Below are positions 51,183 to 60,572 of a DNA stretch of 64,000 nt, one piece after another. The DNA lies in NCBI RefSeq assembly GCF_038007285.1, contig NZ_JBBOWX010000001.1:4233501-4297500 (forward strand). Direction: 5' to 3'. The position numbers and the translations under genes were made by a program. Origin of the DNA: Sporosarcina sp. FSL K6-3457. GTDB lineage: Bacteria; Bacillota; Bacilli; Bacillales_A; Planococcaceae. Below the pieces are notes generated by a model, which ran no database searches, was not told the origin of the DNA, and saw nothing but the letters and a program-made list of their open reading frames with translations. Position 1 is the first letter of the stretch; each line of letters opens with the position of its first letter.

Positions 51183-52730
51183 CTATTCATGTATCCCCCT
51201 TTTTCCAGCAGTCTCCAATTTATAACTTCGCTTTGCGACATACATGGCTTGGTCAGCATGATGCAGGAGTGTTTTTCCATCCCTTCCATCCTTAGGGAAT
51301 TGACTCGCGCCAATACTAAGCGAGATAGGTAAATCAGGATAGGTTATTGAAATATGCTGTGAAAATGTTGATTGTAATTGTTCGATAAACTGATTCGTTA
51401 GCTGTTTGGAATGTACATTCCGTAGGAAAAGGACAAATTCATCCCCGCCTAATCGTGCAACATCTCCCGTATCCTTCACCGCATCTTGCAATATTTGTGC
51501 GGTAACTTGAAGCAGTTCATCCCCTACTTGGTGACCATACGTATCATTTAAAGATTTGAAATTATCGATATCTATTAAAAGTAATGTAAGTGTTTGCTGT
51601 TCATTTCGACATGTTTCCATCGCTGCTTCTAGTTGTATAGTAAACGACCGCCGATTTGGTAAGCCTGTTAAGGCATCGTGGGAAGCGAGAAATTCGATTT
51701 CCTTTTGATATTGTTTTTGTAACGTCACGTCCTGGAGGATTAATAGAATATGCATCTGATTGTCCACCCATATATAATCTGCATTGACGAGCAACAAAAA
51801 TTCGACATCATTATTTGAAATACTCAGAGAACAATCTTTAATTTCTTTTTCGGTTAAAAGCTGTTCCTTTAACGTATCGTCTAGTAAAGTAAATAATTGC
51901 TCTTGTCGGAGATTCAAATTATCAAGCAATTTTGTTGCAGCAGGATTCACATTATGAATGATTCCTTTAAAGTCGAGAAGCAAAATAGCGTTTGGATTTA
52001 AATGAAATAATTTTTCATAACGTTTATCATACACATTAAGAAAATCATGTTGTTTCATTATCTTGCGTAGGAAATAACACCAAACGATTCCAGCATATAT
52101 AAAGGAATAGGGCGGTAGCGTGTTTCCGTATTGAAAATAGCCTAATACAATATTTAACATAATCGCTACACAAACCCCGATTATCAGTTGGTGGTAGATC
52201 GCCCTTTGTTCTTCTATTTTCTCCCTATACTTTGCAATCAATAAAGGGATTAAGAAAAGAATATCTGTGATCGTACCAACAGTCATGGCTATGTAATAGT
52301 TCTCATTATAAATTGGGTATTTCCACATCCCCACTTCAAAAAAGTCTTGTGTAGAAATCAATGTAGCACCAGTAAAAATATTTAAGATAACAAAAATAAA
52401 AGGTATATAAAATATATATGGATACAGAAAACGAGGCCAATTGGTATGAAGACCTGTAAATTTTATAAGAAAGTGAAAGCATAATCCAGGGATAATAAAA
52501 CCTACACTACTTAACCAAAGAGAAGAAAGAAGAGGACTATATTCTATCGAGACCTGATTTCTCACATACTCTTCAGCAAATAGTAATAAAAAGCAAAGCG
52601 CAATAAGGCTTAGTAAAATATGTTCCGTTTTTCTTTTATTGCGAAGAAGTATATCTGTTGCCATATAAGCCAAAAATAAAATCGGTAATCCATGGGTCAT
52701 CAGAAGCACTAGCGCCTCGTTCAATTCCAT
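51183..52730 (-). CDS. Membrane diguanylate cyclase (7TM sensor, PAS, GGDEF)
   Basis: A 515-residue protein. Residues 1-225 form about seven membrane helices of the HisKA_7TM/MHYT-like sensor type; 235-340 is a PAS-like domain; 350-510 is GGDEF, with SHDALTGLPNRRSF and an intact catalytic GGDEF in ARLGGDEFVLFL. The I-site RxxD five residues before GGDEF is TGDV, so product inhibition is probably absent. It should make cyclic di-GMP in response to a membrane or small-molecule signal. AAAGGAGG lies 11 bases before the ATG. Confidence 0.9.
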   Translation of the reverse strand: MELNEALVLLMTHGLPILFLAYMATDILLRNKRKTEHILLSLIALCFLLLFAEEYVRNQVSIEYSPLLSSLWLSSVGFIIPGLCFHFLIKFTGLHTNWPRFLYPYIFYIPFIFVILNIFTGATLISTQDFFEVGMWKYPIYNENYYIAMTVGTITDILFLIPLLIAKYREKIEEQRAIYHQLIIGVCVAIMLNIVLGYFQYGNTLPPYSFIYAGIVWCYFLRKIMKQHDFLNVYDKRYEKLFHLNPNAILLLDFKGIIHNVNPAATKLLDNLNLRQEQLFTLLDDTLKEQLLTEKEIKDCSLSISNNDVEFLLLVNADYIWVDNQMHILLILQDVTLQKQYQKEIEFLASHDALTGLPNRRSFTIQLEAAMETCRNEQQTLTLLLIDIDNFKSLNDTYGHQVGDELLQVTAQILQDAVKDTGDVARLGGDEFVLFLRNVHSKQLTNQFIEQLQSTFSQHISITYPDLPISLSIGASQFPKDGRDGKTLLHHADQAMYVAKRSYKLETAGKRGIHE

Positions 52731-52956
52731 GATTCTATTATCCTCCTTTCACAAGAAATAATAATTCTATAGTACCCTATCGCTACAATTTATACTATAA
52801 TGTTAAACGTTTCTTTAAACTAGCTTGTTTTGGTGCCACTGTCACCCACACAAATCAAACGCTATTCTGACAATCAGATGTGACATGAAAAAATAGCCCT
52901 TCGATCGAATAATGGATCGAGGGGCTTTTCTGTCTTGAAGGAGTCACTCACACAAT

Positions 52957-54387
52957 TTAAACGGAACGTGATGATTTCATAAAGATTGACGAAATGAGGC
53001 CGACAATCGCCAATGTTAATCCGAAAATAAAGGAAGTTTGGACGCCAGCGGTTAAAGACTCGCTAATTGCCAACGGCGTAGACGGGTCTTTCACCCCCTC
53101 CAAATGAATGGCTTGCGACACAGACATAATCGTAATCGCAACCGCCGTTCCAATAGCGCCTGAAACTTGTTGCAACGTATTCAATAAAGCCGTTCCATCT
53201 GGATAAAGTTCTCTTGGAAGTTGGTTCAAGCCATTAGTTTGAGCTGGCATCATCACCAACGAAACACCTATCATCAGAAATGAATGCAATAGTATAATCG
53301 TCAGCAAAGATGTTGCTGTTGTGACGTTTGACAAGTTCCATAACATAATCACCATAATAATAAACCCCGGCGTAACAAGCCCTTTTGGACCGTATTTGTC
53401 AAACAGGCGACCCGTGATAGGCGACATGATTCCATTGACAACACCACCCGGTAACAACACAAGCCCCGCCGTCAGCGCAGCTAATCCTAGCCCAGTTTGT
53501 AAATATAAAGGCAAGAGAATCATCGATGACAAAATAACCATAAACGTCACAAATACGCTAAAAACACCTAACGTAAACATCGGATATTTAAATGCACGCA
53601 AATCAAGCATCGGCGTCTCCATTTTTAATTGTCTTACAGAAAATAGAGCAAGCGCTACAATGCCAATCACGATTGTTGCAATGACAAGCGTACTTCCCCA
53701 TCCTTTTTCACCCGCAATACTAAATCCATACACAACACCACCAAAACCAATCGTCGATAAGCCAATCGACAAACTATCAAATTTAGGCTTTGTGAGTGTA
53801 GAAACATTTTGCACATACTTAATTCCCACGAATAAAGCGAGCGCAAGAAACGGTAAGGTAACCCAAAAAATCCAATTCCAACTTAACTTTTCGATAATTA
53901 AACCTGAAAGAGCCGGTCCAATCGCCGGTGCAACCATCATAACCAAGCCCATCAGTCCCATAATGGTACCTCTTTTATGAATGGGAAAAATAAGCAGTAT
54001 CGTATTAAACATCAGTGGAATCAGGATGCCTGTTCCGATTGCTTGAATCACACGACCGAGTAATAAAATACCGAAAACGGGTGCCAACGCTGCAACAATC
54101 GTTCCAAGAATAGAGAATAATAAGGACGTAACGAATAATTGTCGCGTACTAAACGTCTGGATCAAAAGAGCAGAAATTGGAATTAAAATTCCTAACGTTA
54201 ATAAATAACCTGTTGTTAGCCATTGAACAGTAGAAGAGAGGACACCAAACTCTTTCATTAAACCGCCAAGTGCCATGTTTAAAGCTGTCTCACTAAATAG
54301 ACCGATAAACCCCGCGATTAAGAAAGAGATTAAAATCGGGAGAGCTCGAATACCTTCATTTTGATTTTGTTTTGCAATTGTTGACAA
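52957..54387 (-). CDS. lmrB: DHA2 (14-TM) multidrug MFS transporter, LmrB-like
   Basis: A roughly 476-residue 14-helix EmrB/QacA-type exporter. Motif C (VMMVAPAIGPALSGLIIEKLSW near residue 140) and motif A-like RLFDKYGPKG are clear. These pumps use the proton gradient to expel antibiotics such as lincomycin. The start is TTG at 54387, with GGAGGAA 6 bases upstream. It follows an LmrA/YxaF-like TetR gene on the same strand, matching the lmrAB arrangement of B. subtilis. The symbol is by analogy. Confidence 0.85.
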   Translation of the reverse strand: MSTIAKQNQNEGIRALPILISFLIAGFIGLFSETALNMALGGLMKEFGVLSSTVQWLTTGYLLTLGILIPISALLIQTFSTRQLFVTSLLFSILGTIVAALAPVFGILLLGRVIQAIGTGILIPLMFNTILLIFPIHKRGTIMGLMGLVMMVAPAIGPALSGLIIEKLSWNWIFWVTLPFLALALFVGIKYVQNVSTLTKPKFDSLSIGLSTIGFGGVVYGFSIAGEKGWGSTLVIATIVIGIVALALFSVRQLKMETPMLDLRAFKYPMFTLGVFSVFVTFMVILSSMILLPLYLQTGLGLAALTAGLVLLPGGVVNGIMSPITGRLFDKYGPKGLVTPGFIIMVIMLWNLSNVTTATSLLTIILLHSFLMIGVSLVMMPAQTNGLNQLPRELYPDGTALLNTLQQVSGAIGTAVAITIMSVSQAIHLEGVKDPSTPLAISESLTAGVQTSFIFGLTLAIVGLISSIFMKSSRSV

Positions 54388-54429
54388 GAAACATTCCTCC
54401 ATTAAAGTCCATTCAGCTTATTTTTTCCT

Positions 54430-54525
54430 AAATCAATCGCGCCTCGGCGTGATTGCGTCCAGATTTTGAATTGAGCTTGCTCAATTGACTCCTTTCAAAA
54501 TCTGTGACATCCGCCGGAGGCTTAA
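54430..54525. repeat. REP-like structured repeat, copy 2
   Basis: Matches 22037-22133 almost throughout, from AAATCAATCGCGCCTCGGCG to ATCCGCCGGAGGCTTAA, keeping the nested inverted pairs (including compensating TTGAGCTTGCTCAA in the central loop). It lies between the lmrA-like and lmrB-like genes. Confidence 0.85.
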
Positions 54526-54566
54526 TTTCATTCAGCTGGGGTTTGAACCCCACTGAATGAAATTAA
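54522..54566 (-). terminator. Long hairpin containing the stop codon of the LmrA-like gene
   Basis: TTAATTTCATTCAG pairs perfectly with CTGAATGAAATTAA, and inside them TGGGG...CCCCA adds 5 more pairs after a single bulged base. The last 11 or so codons and TGA of the tetR gene lie within it, and the REP-like repeat starts at its other side. The sequence differs from the hairpin bordering the other repeat copy. Confidence 0.7.
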
Positions 54567-55121
54567 TAACGGTATTTGCTCTGCAATCACTTGAAGAGGC
54601 CTTCCGCTTTTCTCCGTTACAGCTAAGAGAATACCACCTTCTATCAATGCGTGAACCGTTATGCTTAAATCTTCTGCCTGTTGCTCGTTAAAGCCTGCGA
54701 CAAGAAGTTTTTCCGCATAAATTGATTGCCAACTTTGAAAAGCAGATTGACAAGCTAATCTGATTGCTTCACTCGTCGAATGTTTTTCACCCGCAATTGC
54801 CGCAAATGATAAGCCCTGTGAACTCTCTCCTCCGCCGAAAATTTTGGACAATTGATAAAGATGAGCTTGTAATGCTCGTACGGGATCTTCCGTCTGTCCA
54901 AGACTCTCTTGTATATCGTTCATCACAATTCTTTTCGAATAATGAATGGCCTCTATCGCTAACTCTTCTTTGCCACCCGGAAAATAATAATAGAGCGACC
55001 CTTTAGGGATCCCACTCTCTTCAATAATATCGTTTAGCCCAACCCCATAATATCCACGTAATCGAAAAAGACGCGAAGCCACTTCAATTAATATATCTTT
55101 GGAACTTTTTTCATCAGTCAT
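54528..55121 (-). CDS. lmrA: TetR-family repressor, LmrA/YxaF-like
   Basis: A 197-residue TetR protein with GYYGVGLNDIIEESGIPKGSLYYYFPGGKEELAIEAI near residues 24-60, the sequence pattern of LmrA/YxaF/QacR-like repressors whose helix ends LYYYFPGGKE. Upstream is TAGACCAGTC, close to the LmrA box as I remember it. It would repress itself and the DHA2 pump downstream and release on flavonoids or drugs. AGGAGATG is 7-8 bases before the ATG. The C-terminus lies inside a hairpin. Confidence 0.85.
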   Translation of the reverse strand: MTDEKSSKDILIEVASRLFRLRGYYGVGLNDIIEESGIPKGSLYYYFPGGKEELAIEAIHYSKRIVMNDIQESLGQTEDPVRALQAHLYQLSKIFGGGESSQGLSFAAIAGEKHSTSEAIRLACQSAFQSWQSIYAEKLLVAGFNEQQAEDLSITVHALIEGGILLAVTEKSGRPLQVIAEQIPLLISFSGVQTPAE

Positions 55122-55140
55122 CTGCGAATCATCTCCTAAT

Positions 55141-55195
55141 TATAACGACTGGTCTACTACTTTAATTGATTGTTGATAATCTGTCAACGATCAAT
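55141..55195 (-). promoter_or_regulatory. LmrA-type box and promoter region of the lmrAB-like operon
   Basis: On the coding strand TAGACCAGTCGTTATA (55141-55157) resembles the LmrA/YxaF box of B. subtilis. Just upstream, ATTGATCGTTGA / TCAACAATCAAT (55165-55195) is an 11-of-12 inverted repeat that includes a TTGACA -35 candidate. The match to the box is from memory. Confidence 0.55.
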
Positions 55196-55261
55196 TAAAC
55201 AATAAGCTTCCTCTCCCGATAACAACTTTAGAAAGACAAATAGAGGGCAATCATAGTAAAT

Positions 55262-55640
55262 AGACTTGAACTACTCCCACTTATAGAAGTGGGAGATTCC
55301 TGCGAACACCAGATCAACATCTAGTTATGTTAGCAGGCTCTATCCGTAGTCCCTACGGTGAGAACTTGAAAGTTTTGTACGTTGAACTCAGCGTCTAGCG
55401 TACTGCTTGGTTTTCGCTTTTCGGCTAGACGGGGCGATTAGAACGTTGAAAATTTTACGTGACAGACGTATTTCCTATCACAACCTCATATCTTCAGTTT
55501 TCAATGAGCAATCTGTACCATTTCATTATAGCGCACACGTTCTGGTTGTACGACAACTTTGGCTGTCGCCAACCGACATTCATCTCCCCCTTATCGTTGG
55601 GCTACGCCCTGCCCGCGATTGAAGAGGGAGTCTTCTGTCG
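55262..55640. other. Highly structured non-coding segment, possible IS200/IS605 remnant or guide RNA
   Basis: Successive inverted pairs: CTCCCAC/GTGGGAG (55274-55295), CCGTAG/CTACGG (55344-55358), CGTCTAGC/GCTAGACG (about 55392-55431), and an outer CCGACA/TGTCGG enclosing TCTCCC/GAGGGA (about 55575-55640). The ATTCATCTCCCCCTTAT and GAGGGAGTCTTCTGTCGG ends recall the terminal hairpins of IS200/IS605-type elements carrying tnpB or iscB. No transposase or nuclease frame is present. The segment fills most of the 570-base gap before the LysR gene. Confidence 0.5.
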
Positions 55641-55690
55641 GATAACGATAAATAAGAAGGATTCGGAACTTTGAAAAGGTGGCGTTCAGT

Positions 55691-56596
55691 TTGACTTTAC
55701 AACAATTAAAATATGCATTGGAAGTAGCTAGTAAGGGCTCCATGAATGAGGCAGCAAAAAGTTTATTCATCTCCCAGCCAAGTTTGTCTAATGCGATTAA
55801 GGAATTAGAGAAGGAAATAAAAATTACCATATTCATTAGAACGAATAGAGGCGTTACTGTTTCTAATGAAGGAGCTGAGTTTCTAGGCTATGCTAGGCAG
55901 GTATTACAGCAGTTTAACATGCTTGAAGAAAAATATATGAGTGAAAAACCAGCTAAGCAACATTTTTGTATTTCAACACAGCATTATACTTTTGCGGCCA
56001 ATGCTTTTGTAGAACTTGTAAAAGAGTTTGGGGCTTCTGAATATGAGTTTACACTTCGTGAAACGAAGACTTATGAAATCATTGAAGATGTAAAGAATTT
56101 ACGAAGTGAGTTAGGGATTATCTATTTAAGTAATTACAATGAATCAGTATTATTAAAACTGTTAAGAGAAAGAAACATAATCTTTTCAGAACTGTTTACT
56201 ACAAAACCCCATGTATTTATTAGTAAAAAACATCCATTAGCCGACAAAAAAGCTATTGATGTGGATGAATTAGACGATTACCCATGCCTTTCTTTCGAAC
56301 AAGGAGAACATAATTCATTTTACTTTTCAGAAGAAATTTTAAGTACACGAAGTGTAAAGAAAAGCATCAAAGTAAGTGACAGAGCAGCTATTGTTAATTT
56401 CATGATTGGTCTCAATGGGTATACCATTTCTTCTGGCGTTTTCCCTAAATATCTTCATGGTGATGAAATTATTGCAGTTCCTCTTCATGTAGATGAGGTT
56501 ATACGAGTTGGAACAATACAGCATAGAGATGTCACACTAACGGGACTTGGTGAGCTATATTTAGATGCATTAAAAAAGATTGCGCAGGATTTATAA
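55691..56596 (+). CDS. LysR-family transcriptional regulator
   Basis: A 301-residue LysR protein with HTH SMNEAAKSLFISQPSLSNAIKELEKEI near residues 17-43 and an effector domain. The start is TTG at 55691, with AAAGGTGG 8 bases upstream; a GTG at 55679 is less likely. It is followed 150 bases later by a LysE-type exporter gene on the same strand, the reverse of the usual divergent argP-argO layout. The small molecule sensed is unknown. Confidence 0.85.
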   Translation: MTLQQLKYALEVASKGSMNEAAKSLFISQPSLSNAIKELEKEIKITIFIRTNRGVTVSNEGAEFLGYARQVLQQFNMLEEKYMSEKPAKQHFCISTQHYTFAANAFVELVKEFGASEYEFTLRETKTYEIIEDVKNLRSELGIIYLSNYNESVLLKLLRERNIIFSELFTTKPHVFISKKHPLADKKAIDVDELDDYPCLSFEQGEHNSFYFSEEILSTRSVKKSIKVSDRAAIVNFMIGLNGYTISSGVFPKYLHGDEIIAVPLHVDEVIRVGTIQHRDVTLTGLGELYLDALKKIAQDL

Positions 56597-56732
56597 CTGA
56601 ATATGGCCTTAACTTTCAGCTTGATATAGTTATTTCCTATATCAAGCTATATTATTTCGATATTATACTATATCAAAACCATTCATTATACTATAAATGA
56701 CTAAAGAAATAAGTTGAATGATGGAAGGTAGA

Positions 56733-57331
56733 GTGGATGTTGATATGGGAGTTCAAGTATTATTTTCATTTGCTATATACGTTATAATAAATGCCTTTAC
56801 GCCAGGACCTGGAAACATCCTAGCGTTAAATACGATGACTAATTATGGATGGAGAAGAGGGAAACCCTTATTCTTCGGGATCTTTATTGGTTATTTTTTG
56901 TACAAATAGTATGTGCGGTATTTATTTTCGGTTTAGAGAGCTTAATAAATCCGATAATGTCTGTCCTTAAATATGCAGGGGTTATTTATATTTTATGGCT
57001 GGCCCATCAGATTGCCATTAGTAAGCCTGACAATAAAACTACTGGAAAACAACCTTCTTTTTTGACTGGTTTTGTTTTGCAAATTGTGAATGTAAAGATA
57101 TTTTTATTTGGTATAACTTCTCTGACAGGGTATGTTACTCCCTATTATTCGTCATTTGGATGGCTTTTATTTTTTGAAATCATCATTGCGACAATAGGTA
57201 CGATCGCTACCTTGACTTGGATACTTTTTGGAGGATTATTTCAAAAGACCTATTTCAAACATTTCCGAGTCATAAATATTATATTGGCGTTACTACTCTT
57301 GCAATGTGCAGTTGGACTTTTATTGCAGTAA
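56733..57331 (+). pseudogene. LysE/RhtB-family amino-acid exporter, frameshifted
   Basis: About 200 residues in two frames. The first half has FAIYVIINAFTPGPGNILAL, the conserved LysE opening, and RGKPLFFGIFIGYF, then stops. The second half continues VQIVCAVFIFGLESLINPIM in the +1 frame through to CAVGLLLQ. One more T in the T6 run near 56893-56898 would join them. Start uncertain: GTG 56733 or ATG 56745. Six helices are expected in the repaired protein. Confidence 0.85.
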
Positions 57332-57461
57332 AGCAACAGGCAGAGCTTTTACTATCTCTATAAATTCGGTTGCACATTAATGAATTTTATATCCCCAAGT
57401 GAATTACAATTAAAGATTTTAGCATTCTATCAATTGCACTAAATAATAATAAATTAGATTG

Positions 57462-58394
57462 TTAATCCCACCAATACTTCATTTCTTTAAAGGTAACATC
57501 CCATAACTTCACATTTCCTTTAATTGTTATTGTAAGTTCATTTACCTTGTCCATAGGACTTTCGGAAGAGCTTGGGCCTCTATATTCTTTGCTCATAGGA
57601 CTTATTGACATTTCTTCCCCATCAACAGAAATAACTACCATACCATCATAGTCACTAGAATTATCAGGAATCCCATAGTTTAAAGAAAGCACAATATCTT
57701 TACCACCAAATATATAGGTAAATACTTCCGAATCATAACTTTCGCTACCATACAAGTTTATTTTTGGTTCAATTTTTTCATGTTCAATTTCGAAACTTTG
57801 GAGATTTTTATCCATTGGTACATTTCTGTTACTATCCAGTTCATTTAAAGCTATAATGGGTCCTTCTATTTTTGTAAATGATTTGTTTAGCAACTCTGAA
57901 AAACCTATTACCCCTATCGAAAGGATAACAACGGACATAACCGTGACAACAAGTTTTTTCCGAATACTCTTAAAACGAAATCCGATTTTGTATGCACAAA
58001 ATCCTACTGCAGCACCTAATGAATTCACGATTATATCATTTATATCAAAACTACCGAGAAAAGTTAGCATTTGCACCGTTTCTATTATCAGGATTGACAA
58101 GAAAAACAATGAAATAAACCTGAAGAAATTACAACGATATAGCCTAGGAATCAATATACCAAAAGGTATAAATCCTGCAAAATTACCTAATTCAAAAAAA
58201 CCACGCGGAAAATATTTCAAATCTGAAATGGTTGGAAAGCTGAAAGAAATTATATTCGGAATTAAATTAAATCGATATTCTTGAATGCCTATTACTGCGC
58301 CAGGTCTACCAACACCAAAAAACAGAAAGTATACTATCAAAGCTGTATAGATTATTAATATGGTAAATATTAGCTTATGTTGCTTTGTTCTCAT
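57462..58394 (-). CDS. VanZ-family membrane protein with extra C-terminal domain
   Basis: A 310-residue protein. Residues 1-165 are a five-helix VanZ domain (FNLIPNIISF, GNFAGFIPFGILIPRLY, ETVQMLTFLGSFDINDIIVNSLG). After a further helix the C-terminal 130 residues are an extracytoplasmic beta-rich region (IFGGKDIVLSLNYGIPD, KLWDVTFKEMKYWWD) that I cannot assign. VanZ proteins are linked to glycopeptide or lipoglycopeptide tolerance; the function here is unknown. Confidence 0.85.
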   Translation of the reverse strand: MRTKQHKLIFTILIIYTALIVYFLFFGVGRPGAVIGIQEYRFNLIPNIISFSFPTISDLKYFPRGFFELGNFAGFIPFGILIPRLYRCNFFRFISLFFLSILIIETVQMLTFLGSFDINDIIVNSLGAAVGFCAYKIGFRFKSIRKKLVVTVMSVVILSIGVIGFSELLNKSFTKIEGPIIALNELDSNRNVPMDKNLQSFEIEHEKIEPKINLYGSESYDSEVFTYIFGGKDIVLSLNYGIPDNSSDYDGMVVISVDGEEMSISPMSKEYRGPSSSESPMDKVNELTITIKGNVKLWDVTFKEMKYWWD

Positions 58395-58572
58395 AATATC
58401 TCCTATCTTTATAAATAATATATAGCTTTTATTAATATAACATTTAGCACGAAAAATGTAAATATTAACCTTTTTCTATTTCCCTCACAAAATAAATTGA
58501 CCACTCTAAAGAGAATATGGTACTGTGTATATGAATATAAACAGTATCACAGTTAAGAAAGGGTGTTTATAT

Positions 58573-59295
58573 ATGAATGAGTGGAAACAAGCATACAGGC
58601 TCGCAGCTTTTGAAATAAAGGCTTCATTAAAAAACTTTCTACCAACCCTGATTTTCTATATCGCGATGAGCCTGATTTTCATGCTGGCGTTCGATGTCTA
58701 CCTGGAAGGTGAATTCAAATTCTTTGATTTCATGTTTCTGCTGATTTTCTTCATGTTCCCGGCCTGGATGAAGAGTAAGGAATTCCAGATGCAGAAAATG
58801 GACGGGGATTTATGGACAGCGCCGTCCATCATTATGCTACAGCAGCTGCCTATCCCGAAAAACATCATCGTCAAAAGCCGCTTCATTATTCATGCGTTCT
58901 GTTCATTTCCATTCCAGTTAGTTCTGTTCATCGCGATGCCGCTAATGTCGGAGAATTTCCGAGACACGATGACACCAATCACTTACATCGCATTCCTGTT
59001 GATTTGGCTGAGCTTATCGATTTCAATCGGCTTTATCATTGTGGCAAGCGAAGCGGGTGGTAATTTCAAAACGACTGCCATCGTAAAATCGTTTATTTAC
59101 CTGGTAATTGGCGCCGTTGTACTTTATTTCATGTTCCCGCTTTTATCAGAGAACGGCTTTATTCACTGGACGATGTCGCTTGCAACTGAATGGACACTGC
59201 CGTCAGTCATCGCCTCGATTGTCTTGAGCATTGCAGGCTGGAAATACTGGCAAGCGGATATGAGAAAAACCATGAAAAAAACGGAATATCTGTGA
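58573..59295 (+). CDS. Membrane subunit of the GntR-linked ABC transporter
   Basis: A 240-residue protein with about six helices and an N-terminal QAYRLAAFEIKASLKNFLPT amphipathic segment. It lacks strong family motifs but its position before a YtrA-type GntR gene and an ATPase suggests an ABC-2-type permease. AAAGGGTG lies 7 bases before the ATG at 58573. It opens a tightly spaced five-gene block (58.57-62.71 kb) whose base composition is clearly richer in G+C than the genes on both sides. Confidence 0.7.
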   Translation: MNEWKQAYRLAAFEIKASLKNFLPTLIFYIAMSLIFMLAFDVYLEGEFKFFDFMFLLIFFMFPAWMKSKEFQMQKMDGDLWTAPSIIMLQQLPIPKNIIVKSRFIIHAFCSFPFQLVLFIAMPLMSENFRDTMTPITYIAFLLIWLSLSISIGFIIVASEAGGNFKTTAIVKSFIYLVIGAVVLYFMFPLLSENGFIHWTMSLATEWTLPSVIASIVLSIAGWKYWQADMRKTMKKTEYL

Positions 59296-59310
59296 GAGGG
59301 GGGCTGGATT

Positions 59311-59700
59311 TTGCTGCCGATACGCTTATCCAAAGATTCTCGTGAACCGATTTATCATCAGATCGAAAAGCAGCTGAAGGCACTGATTGCAGGGGGCCAT
59401 TTGCCTGCTGGAACGCCACTTCCATCCATTAGGACTCTATCGAAAGATTTGGAGGTCAGCATCATCACAATACGTCGCGCCTATCAGGACTTGGAGTCAC
59501 AAGGCTTTATCAAAACAGCCCATGGCAAAGGAACTTTTGTTGCGGAAATACAGAACTCCATGAAACAAGAAACGATGACGACTTCCGTCCAAGCGGAATT
59601 CGAACGGGCCATCCGCAACGCGATGGATTACGACTATACTGTCGATGAAATCAAAACGGTTTTTGAAGAAACTTTAGAAAAACTTAGGAAAGGGGAATGA
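59311..59700 (+). CDS. GntR-family regulator, YtrA subfamily
   Basis: A 129-residue GntR protein: the winged helix LPAGTPLPSIRTLSKDLEVSIITIRRAYQDLE near residues 32-63, with only a short dimerisation tail as in YtrA regulators of ABC operons. The start is TTG with GAGGGGG 8-9 bases upstream. It is 16 bases after the membrane-protein gene and 4 bases before the ATPase gene, so it is an internal member of the operon and probably its repressor. Confidence 0.9.
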   Translation: MLPIRLSKDSREPIYHQIEKQLKALIAGGHLPAGTPLPSIRTLSKDLEVSIITIRRAYQDLESQGFIKTAHGKGTFVAEIQNSMKQETMTTSVQAEFERAIRNAMDYDYTVDEIKTVFEETLEKLRKGE

Positions 59701-59703
59701 CAA

Positions 59704-60549
59704 ATGCAGCCATGGATTGATATAAAAGACGCGAATAAAAAGATCGATGATTTTCAGCTCGGGCCGATTAGCCTAGCGATTGAGCCAGGGACCATCACGG
59801 CGCTAGTCGGCAATAATGGCTCTGGCAAAAGCACCTTACTGAAGCTAATCATGAATCTAGCAAATCTAGATGGAGGAAGGATTAGGGTCTTCGGCAAATC
59901 GGTCGATGGGAAAGACGAAAGCTGGAAAAGGCATGTCGCATTCCAGCCGCAAAACATAGTCGGCTGGAACGCCTATACAGGAGAGGACCTAAAAAGGCTG
60001 ATTGCTCCTTTATATACGAAATGGGATGAGAAGCTTTTCGAGCGCATGATTCAGCTGCTCGACATCCCGCTCGATAAGCGTTTCGGCAAATTATCGCCAG
60101 GTCTGCAGCAGAAGCTGAGTCTATCACTAGCATTGCCGCGGAATACGACTATCCTCATTCTCGATGAACCGACTGTGTCACTCGACATCCCATCAAAAAA
60201 ACAATTCATGGATTTGCTTGTCGAATGGATGGAAAAGGAGGACCGCGCTGTCATCCTGACAACCCATCAGCCGGAGGAGCTCCAGAAACTAGCAGATTAC
60301 TTGTTCCTGATGAAGGACGGGCAGGCGATTGGACGGTATGAGAAAGACATGCTCGCTGCTGGATTCCGCCGCTACTGGCTCAAGGAAATGCCTGCGGTGC
60401 CAGTACCCGGTGAGCTTTCCCGTTCCGGAAACGAGCTGGTATCAGATAATCCTGACGCAACAGAACAGTATTTCACGCAACACGAAAACAGTGTCATTGA
60501 CGTCAAAGCCTTAGAACTGGAAGAAATCATCAGCCTTCTGCTGAAATAG
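59704..60549 (+). CDS. ABC transporter ATP-binding protein (YtrB-like)
   Basis: A 281-residue ATPase with Walker A GNNGSGKST near residue 36, a degenerate signature KLSPGLQQKLSLSLAL (SPGLQ rather than LSGGQ), Walker B ILILDEPTVSLD near 155 and the H-loop THQP. It fits the GntR/YtrA-linked ABC exporters. Its partner is probably the membrane protein encoded two genes upstream. A C-terminal 60-residue extension of unknown role is present. Confidence 0.9.
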   Translation: MQPWIDIKDANKKIDDFQLGPISLAIEPGTITALVGNNGSGKSTLLKLIMNLANLDGGRIRVFGKSVDGKDESWKRHVAFQPQNIVGWNAYTGEDLKRLIAPLYTKWDEKLFERMIQLLDIPLDKRFGKLSPGLQQKLSLSLALPRNTTILILDEPTVSLDIPSKKQFMDLLVEWMEKEDRAVILTTHQPEELQKLADYLFLMKDGQAIGRYEKDMLAAGFRRYWLKEMPAVPVPGELSRSGNELVSDNPDATEQYFTQHENSVIDVKALELEEIISLLLK

Positions 60550-60572
60550 AGAAATAAGAGAGGATGAGTGAA

